64,000 nucleotides of DNA from an uncultured Muribaculaceae bacterium (GTDB lineage: Bacteria > Bacteroidota > Bacteroidia > Bacteroidales > Muribaculaceae), in the NCBI GenBank assembly GCA_910579305.1, contig CAJTTA010000004.1:25206-89205 (forward strand), read 5' to 3'. The notes below the pieces were generated by a model, which saw only the letters and a list, made by a program, of their open reading frames with translations, was not told the origin of the DNA and made no database searches. Of this stretch, positions 25,059 through 33,472 are shown piece after piece; the stretch's first letter is position 1; the number at the start of each line of letters is the position of its first letter. Made by a program: the position numbers and the translations under genes.

Positions 25059-28000
25059 TTAGAAACGTGCCGTGAGCTGGAAGGAGAACACACGGGTAGT
25101 CACGAAGCTGCCTAAATCGCTCTGCACGCCTGAGTAAGTCTGCTGGGGGTTGAGACCCTTGCGGGCAGTCACAGTGAAGAGATTGTCTACTGTGAAACCT
25201 ACGTTGATGTTCTGGAGCTGAAGCTTGTTCACCCATGCCTTGGGCAGATCATATGAGATCATGATGTTCTTGAGCACGAGCCAGGAAGCATTAGTGAGGA
25301 AGCGCGTGGAAGTATAGTTGTTATCCTGCACAGTGGTGGGGTTGTTCTGGGGCACGCCGTTGGGATCGATACGGTTGGGGCTGTCGGCAGTCATGCCGGC
25401 GGGAGCCTCGACCCATGCATTGAGAGCGTCCACATGATAGGCGGAATTAGTGGAGTTAACACTCATGAGATTGGAATAGATGTTATCCATTACCTTGCCG
25501 CCGAGAGAGTAAGTGAAGAGCAGGCCGAAGTTGATGCCCTTCCAGGAAAGCTGAGTGCCTACGGAACCGAAGACAGTGGGTATGGCTGAGCCATTCCAGG
25601 ATCTGGTGGCATATGTGGATGAAGTGGTATAGGTCTTGCCGTTGATAGTCACGAGGGTGCCGTCGTTGGCAGCATTCTTCTGCTCATTGGCCCACATGGC
25701 GTCAAGTTCAGCCTCGGTATAGGGAGTGGCGCCTGTACGATAGTAATTCTTATAATCCTGCTCGTCGAAAACATAGAGAGAATTACCGGTCATCTGGTCA
25801 ACACCTACCCAAGTGGGTATATACCATTCATAGAGAGACTTGCCTACAGAGAGACGCTGAGAGCCATTGTTCATGTCGGCATTGTTATAGGGAAGGCTCT
25901 TCACGCGGTTCTGGAGGAACGTAGCGTCGATAGAGGCAGTCCAGCGGAAGTCCTGGTTCTGCATGATAGTGCCGTTGAAGGAGAGCTCCCAGCCGCGGTT
26001 CACGAGCGCGCCGATATTGAGAGGAGTTTTCATGGCAGAACCGGAACCGATGATATAACCGGTGGAAGGAGCCGCGGGCAGCGAGAGGATAAGGTCGGAA
26101 GAACGCTTGTCGAAGTAACCGATAGAGAAGTTCAGACGGTTGTTGAATACAGATCCTTCAAGACCTATGTCAAGAGTCTTGTTGGCCTCCCACTTGAGGT
26201 TGGGGTTGCCTGTGGTGGCACGCATCAGCATTGCGGTGTTGGAGAGAGAGGAATAGGCATACTGTGAGCTCCATGAAAGAGCGGGAGCGGAGAGATAGTT
26301 ACCTACGGCACCGTAAGCGAAGCGAAACTTGAGGTAGTTGAGCCATGCGAGCTGGTGAGTGAACTCTTCCTTGGAGATGATCCAGCTTGCGCCTACGCTC
26401 CAGAAAGTGCCCCAGCGGTTCTCCTTGGCGAAACGGTCGGCACCGTCACGACGCACGGAACCCTCGAAGAAGTACTTGTCCCAATAGTTGTAGCGCACGC
26501 GGCCGAGATAAGACTCAGTGCGGCCCTCGGCATAGTTGCCGGCGGGATTCTGCACGATGTTCTCGAAGTTATTGGGTGCATAGTAGTCATCCTCGATCTG
26601 GCCGCGCATATAGATAGCCTCGGCGGAAGAATAAGCAGTGGTGTTCTCATGGCCGAGGAGCACGTCTATGTGGTGTTCCTGCTCGCGGCCATAGTTATGG
26701 CCCCATGTGAGATTCTGCATGAAGGTGTGATAGCGATACTGGTCATTCTCTAAGGTGAGACGTCCTTCGGGGTAGGCATCGCCGAGCAAATTGTTCTGAT
26801 ACTGGGTATAGCGGGTCATGCGGCGAGACATCTGTCCGCGGAACGTGAGCTCGAAGCCATAGGGTATTACGGCTGTGGCGTAGGCGCTTCCGTCCACCAC
26901 GAGGCTGTGGTAGTCATTCTTGTCATGACGGATAGCGAAAGCCACGTTGCGGTTGTCGTTGCGGCCACGCATGTTCCACTGGGGCTGACCGTCTACATAT
27001 ACGATGTTGCCCTCTGCATCATGCTCGTAGTAAGGGAAGATAGGAGCATAATACATGGAAGCGAACGGGTTGTTCTGAGCATCAGTTCCGGCCTGGTCGT
27101 TATACTCCGAAGAGGTGGAGGAACCGCGGAGATCCATGCCGAGACGCAGATAGGAAGTGGGCTGGGCATTGACATTGAAGCGTGCGTTGAAACGCTCGAA
27201 GTCAGTCTTGAGCAGATAGCCCTTCTCGTTGAGATAACCTACGGATGCGAAGAGGTTATACTTGTCGCTGGCGGCAGCCAGGTTGAGGTTGTATTCCTGA
27301 CGGAGACCGGTGCGGTGCAGAGCGTCCCACCAGTCAAGGTCGGTGTAGCCGGGGAGCACGTAGGCATCGCTCACTATGCGGCCGTTCTCGTCATACAGCT
27401 CGTTGCCGGGCTTGTTATATACGTTCTGACCCTGAAGGTAACCTGACACGAAGTTCTCCTGCAGATATGCATTTGCAGTGGCACGGTCGGGATAAACCTT
27501 GGGGTTGGTGGTCATAAGCTGGTTGGCATATGTAGTGAACATAGTCTCCATCCAGGGGGTAGTGGAAAGGCGGTCATACTCGGGCAGACCACGGGAAATA
27601 GCGCCTTCGCGCACCGTGAGAGTCACGTCCACCTTGCCTACGTTCTTGGCACGCTTGGTGGTGATGAGCACAACGCCATTGGCACCGCGCACACCGTAGA
27701 GAGCGCAGGAAGCCGCATCCTTGAGCACAGTGAGGCTCTCGATGTCGGCGGGGTTTATATCGGCGAGATCACCGTCGAAAGGCATGCCGTCCACTACATA
27801 TGTGGGCGCCTGCGTGCCGGTGATGGAGCCGTAGCCGCGTATGCGGATCGTGGGAGAAGAACCGGGAGCACCGGTGGTGTTGTTCACCTGCACGCCGGGG
27901 GCGTTGCCTTCAAGAGCGGCAGTCACGGAGGTCACGGGGCGATCTTCGATCTCCTTAGCTCCCACAACTGATACAGAACCGGTGAGTGACTCCTTAGTAG

Positions 28001-28331
28001 CGGTGCCGTAAGCCACAACCACTACCTCATCGAGATTGGAGGAGGTGGAGGCGAGATACACGGTCATGCCGTCGGATAGATCTACGGTCTGTTCTTTGTA
28101 ACCTACATAGCTCACCTTGGCCTTCTTTACATTGTCGGGCACATTGAGAGTGAAGTGGCCGTCATAGTCGGCGGCTACACCCTGGCCACCGCCTATAGGC
28201 ATGATAGTGGCTCCGATGAGAGGCTCATTGGTACCTGCTTCAACGACGGTGCCGTGAATAGTGCGTGCCTGCGTCTCCGCAGCCCATGCAACAGCCACGA
28301 CAGCCATTGAGGTTAAAAACAGTTTTCTCAT
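25059..28331 (-). CDS. SusC/RagA family TonB-linked outer membrane transporter
   Basis: A 1090-residue transporter: signal peptide (to about residue 22), a carboxypeptidase-regulatory-like domain (GTVVEAGTNEPLIGATI, residues about 25-100), the TonB box region LDEVVVVAYGT, a plug domain with ALYGVRGANGVVLITTK, and a long beta-barrel ending VFSFQLTARF. With SusD it imports oligomers. The promoter at 28578 gives a leader of about 240 nt, which is long and contains a shared element and an inverted repeat. Confidence 0.95.
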   Translation of the reverse strand: MRKLFLTSMAVVAVAWAAETQARTIHGTVVEAGTNEPLIGATIMPIGGGQGVAADYDGHFTLNVPDNVKKAKVSYVGYKEQTVDLSDGMTVYLASTSSNLDEVVVVAYGTATKESLTGSVSVVGAKEIEDRPVTSVTAALEGNAPGVQVNNTTGAPGSSPTIRIRGYGSITGTQAPTYVVDGMPFDGDLADINPADIESLTVLKDAASCALYGVRGANGVVLITTKRAKNVGKVDVTLTVREGAISRGLPEYDRLSTTPWMETMFTTYANQLMTTNPKVYPDRATANAYLQENFVSGYLQGQNVYNKPGNELYDENGRIVSDAYVLPGYTDLDWWDALHRTGLRQEYNLNLAAASDKYNLFASVGYLNEKGYLLKTDFERFNARFNVNAQPTSYLRLGMDLRGSSTSSEYNDQAGTDAQNNPFASMYYAPIFPYYEHDAEGNIVYVDGQPQWNMRGRNDNRNVAFAIRHDKNDYHSLVVDGSAYATAVIPYGFELTFRGQMSRRMTRYTQYQNNLLGDAYPEGRLTLENDQYRYHTFMQNLTWGHNYGREQEHHIDVLLGHENTTAYSSAEAIYMRGQIEDDYYAPNNFENIVQNPAGNYAEGRTESYLGRVRYNYWDKYFFEGSVRRDGADRFAKENRWGTFWSVGASWIISKEEFTHQLAWLNYLKFRFAYGAVGNYLSAPALSWSSQYAYSSLSNTAMLMRATTGNPNLKWEANKTLDIGLEGSVFNNRLNFSIGYFDKRSSDLILSLPAAPSTGYIIGSGSAMKTPLNIGALVNRGWELSFNGTIMQNQDFRWTASIDATFLQNRVKSLPYNNADMNNGSQRLSVGKSLYEWYIPTWVGVDQMTGNSLYVFDEQDYKNYYRTGATPYTEAELDAMWANEQKNAANDGTLVTINGKTYTTSSTYATRSWNGSAIPTVFGSVGTQLSWKGINFGLLFTYSLGGKVMDNIYSNLMSVNSTNSAYHVDALNAWVEAPAGMTADSPNRIDPNGVPQNNPTTVQDNNYTSTRFLTNASWLVLKNIMISYDLPKAWVNKLQLQNINVGFTVDNLFTVTARKGLNPQQTYSGVQSDLGSFVTTRVFSFQLTARF

Positions 28332-28466
28332 ACTTTAGTTAGTTTAGTGATTATGAATGTTTGTATTTTTTTCTTAGCCACAGAAGAGAGATGCCCGATT
28401 ACCGAGCGAGTTAGCGACATGCAGATATGGAGAACTAAATCCTAACTTTCCTTAAAATCATAATCC

Positions 28467-28514
28467 AGGCCTGAGATTGCAACGACTGGTGTAATTCATT
28501 GACATTCAGGGCCT
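28467..28514 (-). repeat. Imperfect inverted repeat in the susC leader
   Basis: AGGCCTGA at 28467-28474 pairs with TCAGGGCCT at 28506-28514 with one bulged base, which could fold a stem in the 5' untranslated RNA. No known riboswitch is recognised. Confidence 0.35.
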
Positions 28515-28521
28515 AAGCGTG

Positions 28522-28541
28522 TTCAAAGATGGTAGTAGATA
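28522..28541 (-). repeat. Leader element, copy A
   Basis: A 20-nt stretch (plus strand ttcaaagatggtagtagata) 36 nt downstream of the -7 box of susC. It recurs with one inserted base at 46501-46521 in the leader of the T9SS gene, and in degenerate form at 22964-22986. Confidence 0.6.
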
Positions 28542-28577
28542 ATTTAGAAGGCCTTATCTGTCGATACTAATCAGATG

Positions 28578-28607
28578 CAAAATTAACATTATTTTTTTGT
28601 CGCGCAA
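28578..28607 (-). promoter_or_regulatory. Promoter of susC
   Basis: TAATTTTG at 28578-28585 (-7) and TTG at 28605-28607 (-33) on the minus strand, 19 nt apart. The remaining gap between susC and the GH25 gene (28608-28747) shows no gene and no clear terminator. Confidence 0.7.
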
Positions 28608-28747
28608 CGCTTTTTTGCAGTTTTAACATTTTTTACATAGCGCTCCCCCTCTCATCCATAAATCACCAATGTGTGCAGCGCCTGTGCGATATCACCCTCA
28701 ATTACCCCCCCCAACTATCTAATTAGCAATACTTTACATGCCAGATA

Positions 28748-29458
28748 TCACAATTCCAACGGCACACGCGACACATTTTCATCAACTTTGCCTTCGATAC
28801 CCGGCACGTTTCCGCTATGGGAGTACTGCCAGTAGCTCCACTGGGGCGCATCCTCTATGGGCATCGAGTCGGTGAAGGAACATATCCACAGCGGATAATC
28901 GGAGAATTCATCCTGAAGATATTCATAATATCCATCCTTGTTGGAATAAAGCGTGATGGGAAAGCCCCGCATGTTAAGATAATCAAGCATGGCTGAGAGA
29001 CGCGATATAATCACCGGTGTGGATACCCCCGCGGCATTGCCCTCTTCCTCTATGTCGATGGCCACGCCGAGAGCAGGCAATCTTCCGTCGAGGGCCTGAC
29101 AGAGATTTATGGCCTGAAGCATGCCGTCGCAGTCGAAACGGAAATAATGATACGCCCCCACGGCAAGTCCGGCTGACACTGCCGCATCATAATTGTCTGC
29201 AAAACGGGCATCGCGGAAGGTCTCCCCTTCTCCGGCCTTTATCCACACAAAGCTATAGCCGGCCTCTCTCACCCGGCGGAAATCCACCTCTCCGTTATGA
29301 GCCGATATGTCTATCCCCTTCACGGGATAGCGCCGGAAGTCGACCTTGGCAGCGCGGGTGCGATAACAGAACACCCACAGCCCTGAGAATACAAGCAATC
29401 CGAGTATGAGCAGGAAGCCTACGGATACAAGTATGTCATGACGTGTGGGTATATGCAT
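28748..29458 (-). CDS. Glycoside hydrolase family 25 (lysozyme-like), membrane-anchored
   Basis: A 236-residue protein with an N-terminal transmembrane segment (VGFLLILGLLVFSGLWVF) and a GH25 catalytic domain: GIDISAHNG (substrate Asp), FVWIKAGEG, AYHYFRFD, AIDIEEEG with the catalytic Asp-Glu pair, and WSYWQYSHSG with VDEN at the end. GH25 enzymes cleave the MurNAc-GlcNAc bond of peptidoglycan. I use ATG 29458; the frame starts with TTG at 29470. It lies 25 nt after ispF and probably shares its transcript. It may be used in wall remodelling; nothing points to a phage origin. Confidence 0.88.
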   Translation of the reverse strand: MHIPTRHDILVSVGFLLILGLLVFSGLWVFCYRTRAAKVDFRRYPVKGIDISAHNGEVDFRRVREAGYSFVWIKAGEGETFRDARFADNYDAAVSAGLAVGAYHYFRFDCDGMLQAINLCQALDGRLPALGVAIDIEEEGNAAGVSTPVIISRLSAMLDYLNMRGFPITLYSNKDGYYEYLQDEFSDYPLWICSFTDSMPIEDAPQWSYWQYSHSGNVPGIEGKVDENVSRVPLEL

Positions 29459-29483
29459 GAACGATGCCAAGAGGCTGTTTTTT

Positions 29484-29972
29484 CTATACTATATAGATAA
29501 GCGCGGTGGCCATGGCCGCTATTCCCTCCCGGCGACCTGTGAATCCGAGCCCCTCGGTGGTTGTGGCCTTGACTGACACACAGTCCGGCTCTATCTGCAT
29601 TATCCCGGCAAGAAGGCTCTGCATTTCGGGCACGTGAGGATTGATCTTGGGGGCTTCGGCCATGATGGTGACATCGGCATTGCCTATGGCGAAGCCTGCT
29701 CCGGCGAGCAACTCCACCACAGCGGCGAGCAGACGCTTGGAGTCGGCGCCTGCATATGCCGGGTCGTTATCAGGGAAATGGTAGCCTATGTCGCGCATGG
29801 CAGCCGCTCCGAGCAGAGCGTCGCAGAGGGCATGTATGGCCACATCGGCATCACTGTGGCCCAGCAGGCCGTGCGTGTGAGGTATCTTGAGGCCACACAG
29901 CCAGAGGTCGCGTCCCTCTACGAGACGGTGCACATCATAGCCGAGACCTGTGCGGAACGAAGGTTTCATCAT
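29484..29972 (-). CDS. ispF: 2-C-methyl-D-erythritol 2,4-cyclodiphosphate synthase
   Basis: A 162-residue enzyme of the MEP isoprenoid pathway, converting CDP-ME 2-phosphate to the cyclodiphosphate with release of CMP. It shows GLGYDVHRL (metal ligands Asp13 and His15), GHSDADVAIHALCDALLGA, IGYHFPDND, and KATTTEGLGFTGRREGI. Its start overlaps the porV stop as ATGA, a pairing of an isoprenoid gene and a secretion gene with no obvious functional link. Confidence 0.97.
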   Translation of the reverse strand: MMKPSFRTGLGYDVHRLVEGRDLWLCGLKIPHTHGLLGHSDADVAIHALCDALLGAAAMRDIGYHFPDNDPAYAGADSKRLLAAVVELLAGAGFAIGNADVTIMAEAPKINPHVPEMQSLLAGIMQIEPDCVSVKATTTEGLGFTGRREGIAAMATALIYIV

Positions 29973-31183
29973 CTGCGTCTCTTGCCGAGGAGGTCGCGGA
30001 GACCATCCATGTCAAACGATAATGTGAAGCGGAGCGTCTGGTCGAGAGGGGAGCTCTGCGCCGTGGCAATCATGTAGGAGGCATCAAGGCGCACCACGTT
30101 GAGTGAGAAGCCCGCGCCTATGCCGAAGTAGGAGCGCCCGCCCTTATTGGCGTTCTCGTAATAGTAGCCGAGGCGTGCGAAGAATTGCTGGTTATAGGCA
30201 TATTCCGCACCGAGAGAGAAGTTGATCTCCTGCAGCTCCTCTTTCATTCCGCCCGGAGCATCGGAGAAACTCTTGAAGATGCCGGTGATGGGCGACATGT
30301 TCTCCCAGTCGTCGAGATCCTTCTCAAATTGCTCCTGTCCCTCCATGGTGTCCATGTCATAATCCTTGGCACGCGGCTTGGTCGGCACAAGAAGCTTGTT
30401 GAGGTCAAGGCCGAAGGCCAGGGTGTTATAGTCGGCCAGAGGGAACATGAATGAGGCGCCGAGACGGAGATTGGTGGGCAGGAAGGCATTGTTGGTGCCG
30501 TGATCATAGCTCACTTTAGAACCTATGTTGCTGATATTGAAGCCCCATGCAAACTGGCACTCGTTGCGGCCCACCATGGGATAAGTGACATAATATCCCG
30601 AGATGTCGGCACCAAAAGCCGAAGCGGCCGTGGTCTGCTCGCCGCTGTAGGCATCGTTGTAGCTGAGATCGGAGAGAATGTATCGCAGCACCACGCCCAT
30701 AGAGAATTTCTCCGAAAGCTTGCGGGAGTAACCCACATCGAAGGCAAGCTCATAGGGGTTGATGGTCTGTATGACATTGCCTGCATCGTCATTGCTGGTC
30801 ACTTCGCCGAGAGAGAAGTAGCGGAAGGAGGCGGAGAGAGCCTGATTGTCGCCCGATCCGAGCTTCATATATCCGGAGAGATCAGCCAGGAATATGTCGT
30901 TGACAAGCTTGCGCAGCCAGGGGGTATAGCTTATGCCAAGACCGCCCGAGGAATATGCAAAGGCGTATTTCGAAGGGTTCCAGAACTGAGAGTTGATATC
31001 GGGGTCGGTAGCTGCGCCGAGATTACCCATGGCCGAGCCACGCGCATCGGGAGTTATGCCGAGCGTGGTGACACCGGTGTTCACCGGGTTGAACTCATTG
31101 TCCTTGATATCATTCTCGGCACAAAGCGAGCCGGTGCCGAGGAGCATGCCGAGGAGCAAGGATATGGGGAGTAGATGCTTCAT
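29969..31183 (-). CDS. porV: PorV-type outer membrane protein of the type IX secretion system
   Basis: A 404-residue beta-barrel of the FadL-like class with a signal peptide (LLLGMLLGTGSLCA) and the strongly conserved N-terminal stretch of PorV: VTTLGITPDARGSAMGNLGAATDPD, quoted here only in part, followed by FWNPSKYAF. PorV carries T9SS cargo from the translocon to the attachment complex that anchors or releases it. This fits the cargo-like proteins at 42944, 46806 and possibly 21126. Other T9SS genes are not in the window. Confidence 0.88.
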   Translation of the reverse strand: MKHLLPISLLLGMLLGTGSLCAENDIKDNEFNPVNTGVTTLGITPDARGSAMGNLGAATDPDINSQFWNPSKYAFAYSSGGLGISYTPWLRKLVNDIFLADLSGYMKLGSGDNQALSASFRYFSLGEVTSNDDAGNVIQTINPYELAFDVGYSRKLSEKFSMGVVLRYILSDLSYNDAYSGEQTTAASAFGADISGYYVTYPMVGRNECQFAWGFNISNIGSKVSYDHGTNNAFLPTNLRLGASFMFPLADYNTLAFGLDLNKLLVPTKPRAKDYDMDTMEGQEQFEKDLDDWENMSPITGIFKSFSDAPGGMKEELQEINFSLGAEYAYNQQFFARLGYYYENANKGGRSYFGIGAGFSLNVVRLDASYMIATAQSSPLDQTLRFTLSFDMDGLRDLLGKRRR

Positions 31184-31265
31184 CGAAAGTTGTGAGTATG
31201 TTTATGTATATAACTCTTTTCAGCCTGATTTATTGCACGGCGCGCGCCATGCCAAAAATTCTTCG

Positions 31266-31273
31266 TAATTTTG
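31266..31273 (+). promoter_or_regulatory. -7 promoter element for the NlpC/P60 gene
   Basis: TAATTTTG at 31266-31273 matches the -7 consensus and lies only 12 nt before the ATG at 31286, so the transcript would have a very short leader. No good -33 element is seen at the usual distance. It also shows that the TTG at 31271 is not a start. Confidence 0.5.
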
Positions 31274-31285
31274 TGTCGTAAAACT

Positions 31286-32257
31286 ATGACACTCATGAAT
31301 ATCCCTGTATTGCGCTTTATCAGCGTTCTTTCTCTGCTCCTTGGAGCATTATGCATGCATGCCTCCCTGTTCGGTCTTGTAAAAATCCCTATGGCTCCGC
31401 TTCGCGAGGAGCCGGCACATGAGGCCGAGATGGGCACTCAGGCTATGCTCGGCACTCCCGTGCGTCTCGACTCGATAGCCGATGGCGAGTGGTGGGCGCT
31501 TGAGATGCCTTGCGGCTATCGCGGCTATATCCATGTCAGTTCTATTGCTGTGCTGCAGGAGGCTGAGGCTTTGGAATGGAAACGTGCCCGCAGGCAAATG
31601 GCCATAGCCAATATAGCTTTTCTCCAGGCGTGTGACGGAGGCAGTGCCAAAGGATATGTGCCTTACGGCGGCGTGGTGGAGTACATAGGAAGGCGCTCCG
31701 GGGAGATGATCGAGGTGGCTCTCCCTTCGGGGGAACATGCTTTGGGATACGCACAGGACTTCATCGACCTGGATGCTGCCTCGGCGGCAGAGCCCGACAA
31801 GGCTGCCCTGGAGAGGGTGATAGAAAGGGGAATGAGCATGAAAGGGGCTCCTTATCTGTGGGGGGGCACCAGTCCGCTTGCGCCCGATTGCTCGGGCTTC
31901 ACCCAGATGTGCTGGCGGGAGGCGGGGCTCCTCTTGCCGCGCAACGCCTCTCAGCAGGCTCTCGTGGGCGAAGAGGTGGCCGGGCCTGAGGATGCCCGCC
32001 GCGGCGACATGCTTTTTTTTGCCTCCCCCTCCGGAAGAATCGACCATGTGGGAATCTATCTTGGGGAAGGGCGCATGCTTCAGAGCAGCGGGATAGTCTA
32101 TGAGGCTACGATGCGCGCGGATGACGCCTCTCCTGAAGTGCCTTTCTACCGCCGGCGTCCGGCAGCGATAAGACGCCTCTGCGGGGCGGCGCAACTCCCA
32201 TTCCTGAGGGATAATGATATGTATTTCGCCCCTGAATCGCTCACAGCAGGCGAATGA
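31286..32257 (+). CDS. NlpC/P60 (C40) cell-wall peptidase with SH3-like N-terminal region
   Basis: A 323-residue protein: signal peptide (FISVLSLLLGALCMHAS), SH3-like beta region (residues about 30-170, with EWWALEMPCGYRGYIHVS), then an NlpC/P60 domain with catalytic Cys in PDCSGFTQMCW, His in IDHVGIYLG and a YLWGGTSP loop. Such Bacteroidota enzymes cut between D-glutamate and the diamino acid in peptidoglycan stem peptides during recycling. It is divergent from porV and its 3' end overlaps the convergent GYF gene by 17 nt. Confidence 0.88.
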   Translation: MTLMNIPVLRFISVLSLLLGALCMHASLFGLVKIPMAPLREEPAHEAEMGTQAMLGTPVRLDSIADGEWWALEMPCGYRGYIHVSSIAVLQEAEALEWKRARRQMAIANIAFLQACDGGSAKGYVPYGGVVEYIGRRSGEMIEVALPSGEHALGYAQDFIDLDAASAAEPDKAALERVIERGMSMKGAPYLWGGTSPLAPDCSGFTQMCWREAGLLLPRNASQQALVGEEVAGPEDARRGDMLFFASPSGRIDHVGIYLGEGRMLQSSGIVYEATMRADDASPEVPFYRRRPAAIRRLCGAAQLPFLRDNDMYFAPESLTAGE

Positions 32258-32765
32258 CAGTGGCCCAGATCATTATGCCGAGACACACCGCTACTCCGGC
32301 AAAGAGCTTGGCCCGGCGCGCGGCATCGTGAGCCTCGGCACCCTCGTGAGCCTCCCAGGCCCGCGCGGCAATACGATTGGCCCGCAATGCTATTAATGCA
32401 AGGGGAAAGAAAAACAGAAAGGAGAGGATGATGAGCCAGGAGGGGCACAATACCGGCGGAACCGATATGTTCTCTTCATCCGCCTGCATGATGATCCGTG
32501 TGCGCACCTCGGCATAACTTGTGGCTTCTTCAGGATTCTTCATCTCGGCGGCCACGTCGTATTCGGGTGCCGGTGCCACGGGGTGAAGCCTGTCGTGGAG
32601 GCGACGGCGGAAATGACGGCATATCTCGGCATCCTCGCGCGCAGGAATCCAGTCGGCCATTCCTTTGCGCCACACATAGTCGTCGGGACGCAAGCCTGCT
32701 TCCACAAGCCGGTCGATCTCCATGGGCCCTATGCGGTCGCCCTCTATCATTGCAAAATATTTCAT
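32241..32765 (-). CDS. GYF-domain (DUF4339-like) membrane protein
   Basis: A 174-residue protein with an N-terminal GYF_2 domain (YFAMIEGDRIGPMEIDRL, VWRKGMADWIPARE) and two C-terminal transmembrane helices (LIILSFLFFFPLALIAL and LFAGVAVCLGIMIWATVI). The domain binds peptides in other proteins; here the function is unknown. The ATG at 32765 overlaps the legF-like stop as ATGA; a GTG two codons earlier is less likely. It is the last gene of the nonulosonic acid operon. Confidence 0.75.
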   Translation of the reverse strand: MKYFAMIEGDRIGPMEIDRLVEAGLRPDDYVWRKGMADWIPAREDAEICRHFRRRLHDRLHPVAPAPEYDVAAEMKNPEEATSYAEVRTRIIMQADEENISVPPVLCPSWLIILSFLFFFPLALIALRANRIAARAWEAHEGAEAHDAARRAKLFAGVAVCLGIMIWATVIRLL

Positions 32766-33472
32766 AAGCACTTATTGTCAAGCAGTTCTTGAGAGTCAAA
32801 CAGTCGCTCCATGAGCATCCAGTCGAGAGGCGTGTCGAGATCAAGCGAACGCTCGCGGGGCATGGGATAGGGTATGCGGCAGGGGAAGCAGCCCATGGGC
32901 ATGGCGCGCAGGGAGTCCGGATTTATCACGTAGACTGCACCATTGTATTCCCACACGGCGGGCGCATCCTGCCGGCGTGTGAAGCGGCCGTCACCTTTGC
33001 TTATGTGCAGGGCGCCGTCTTCTCCGGTCTCAAAGGCATTGTAGTAAGGATTGGTGGCGGCTTCGGTCACGCTCACCACCATATCTACTCCCGGCCCATA
33101 GAGAGCGCAGGCTCCGGTTATGTCGGCTGCGACACGCAAGGGGGATGTGGGCTGCAAGAGAACTATCGCGTCATATGCCCCTCTCAGATTCTCATAGAAT
33201 TCCAGCGCGTGAAGCATCACCTCGCGGGAGCCGCATGTATCGGTGGCAAGAGAAGCGGGGCGGAGAAACGGCACATCAAGGCCATAGTCTTCTCCCACTT
33301 TGCGTATGGCGGCATCATCGGTGGTGAGGCATATGTCCTCAGGCGCAGCACCGGCAGCGAGAGCATGGTCGATGGAGTGGCAAATGAGGGGCTTGCCGCC
33401 AAGCGGCTTGATATTTTTGCCGGGTATGCCCTTGGAGCCTCCCCGGGCCGGGATTATATAGAGGTAGCGCAT
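32762..33472 (-). CDS. CMP-nonulosonate cytidylyltransferase (NeuA/LegF-like)
   Basis: A 236-residue nucleotidyltransferase that activates a nine-carbon sugar acid with CTP. It starts YLYIIPARGGSKGIPGKNIK, the CTP-binding P-loop of this family, with VLLQPTSPLR, EYNGAVYVIN and RERSLDLDTPLDW. It follows LegG- and LegI-like genes, so CMP-legionaminate (or a close relative such as CMP-sialate) is the probable product. Confidence 0.9.
   Translation of the reverse strand: MRYLYIIPARGGSKGIPGKNIKPLGGKPLICHSIDHALAAGAAPEDICLTTDDAAIRKVGEDYGLDVPFLRPASLATDTCGSREVMLHALEFYENLRGAYDAIVLLQPTSPLRVAADITGACALYGPGVDMVVSVTEAATNPYYNAFETGEDGALHISKGDGRFTRRQDAPAVWEYNGAVYVINPDSLRAMPMGCFPCRIPYPMPRERSLDLDTPLDWMLMERLFDSQELLDNKCL

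Noticed and set aside
28748..29458. Prophage lysin
   Set aside because: GH25 is phage-associated in places, but no phage genes, integrase or attachment sites are near and it is in the ispF operon.
31349..32194. 281-codon open frame on the minus strand
   Set aside because: It is antisense to the NlpC/P60 gene, a GC-rich shadow without motifs.
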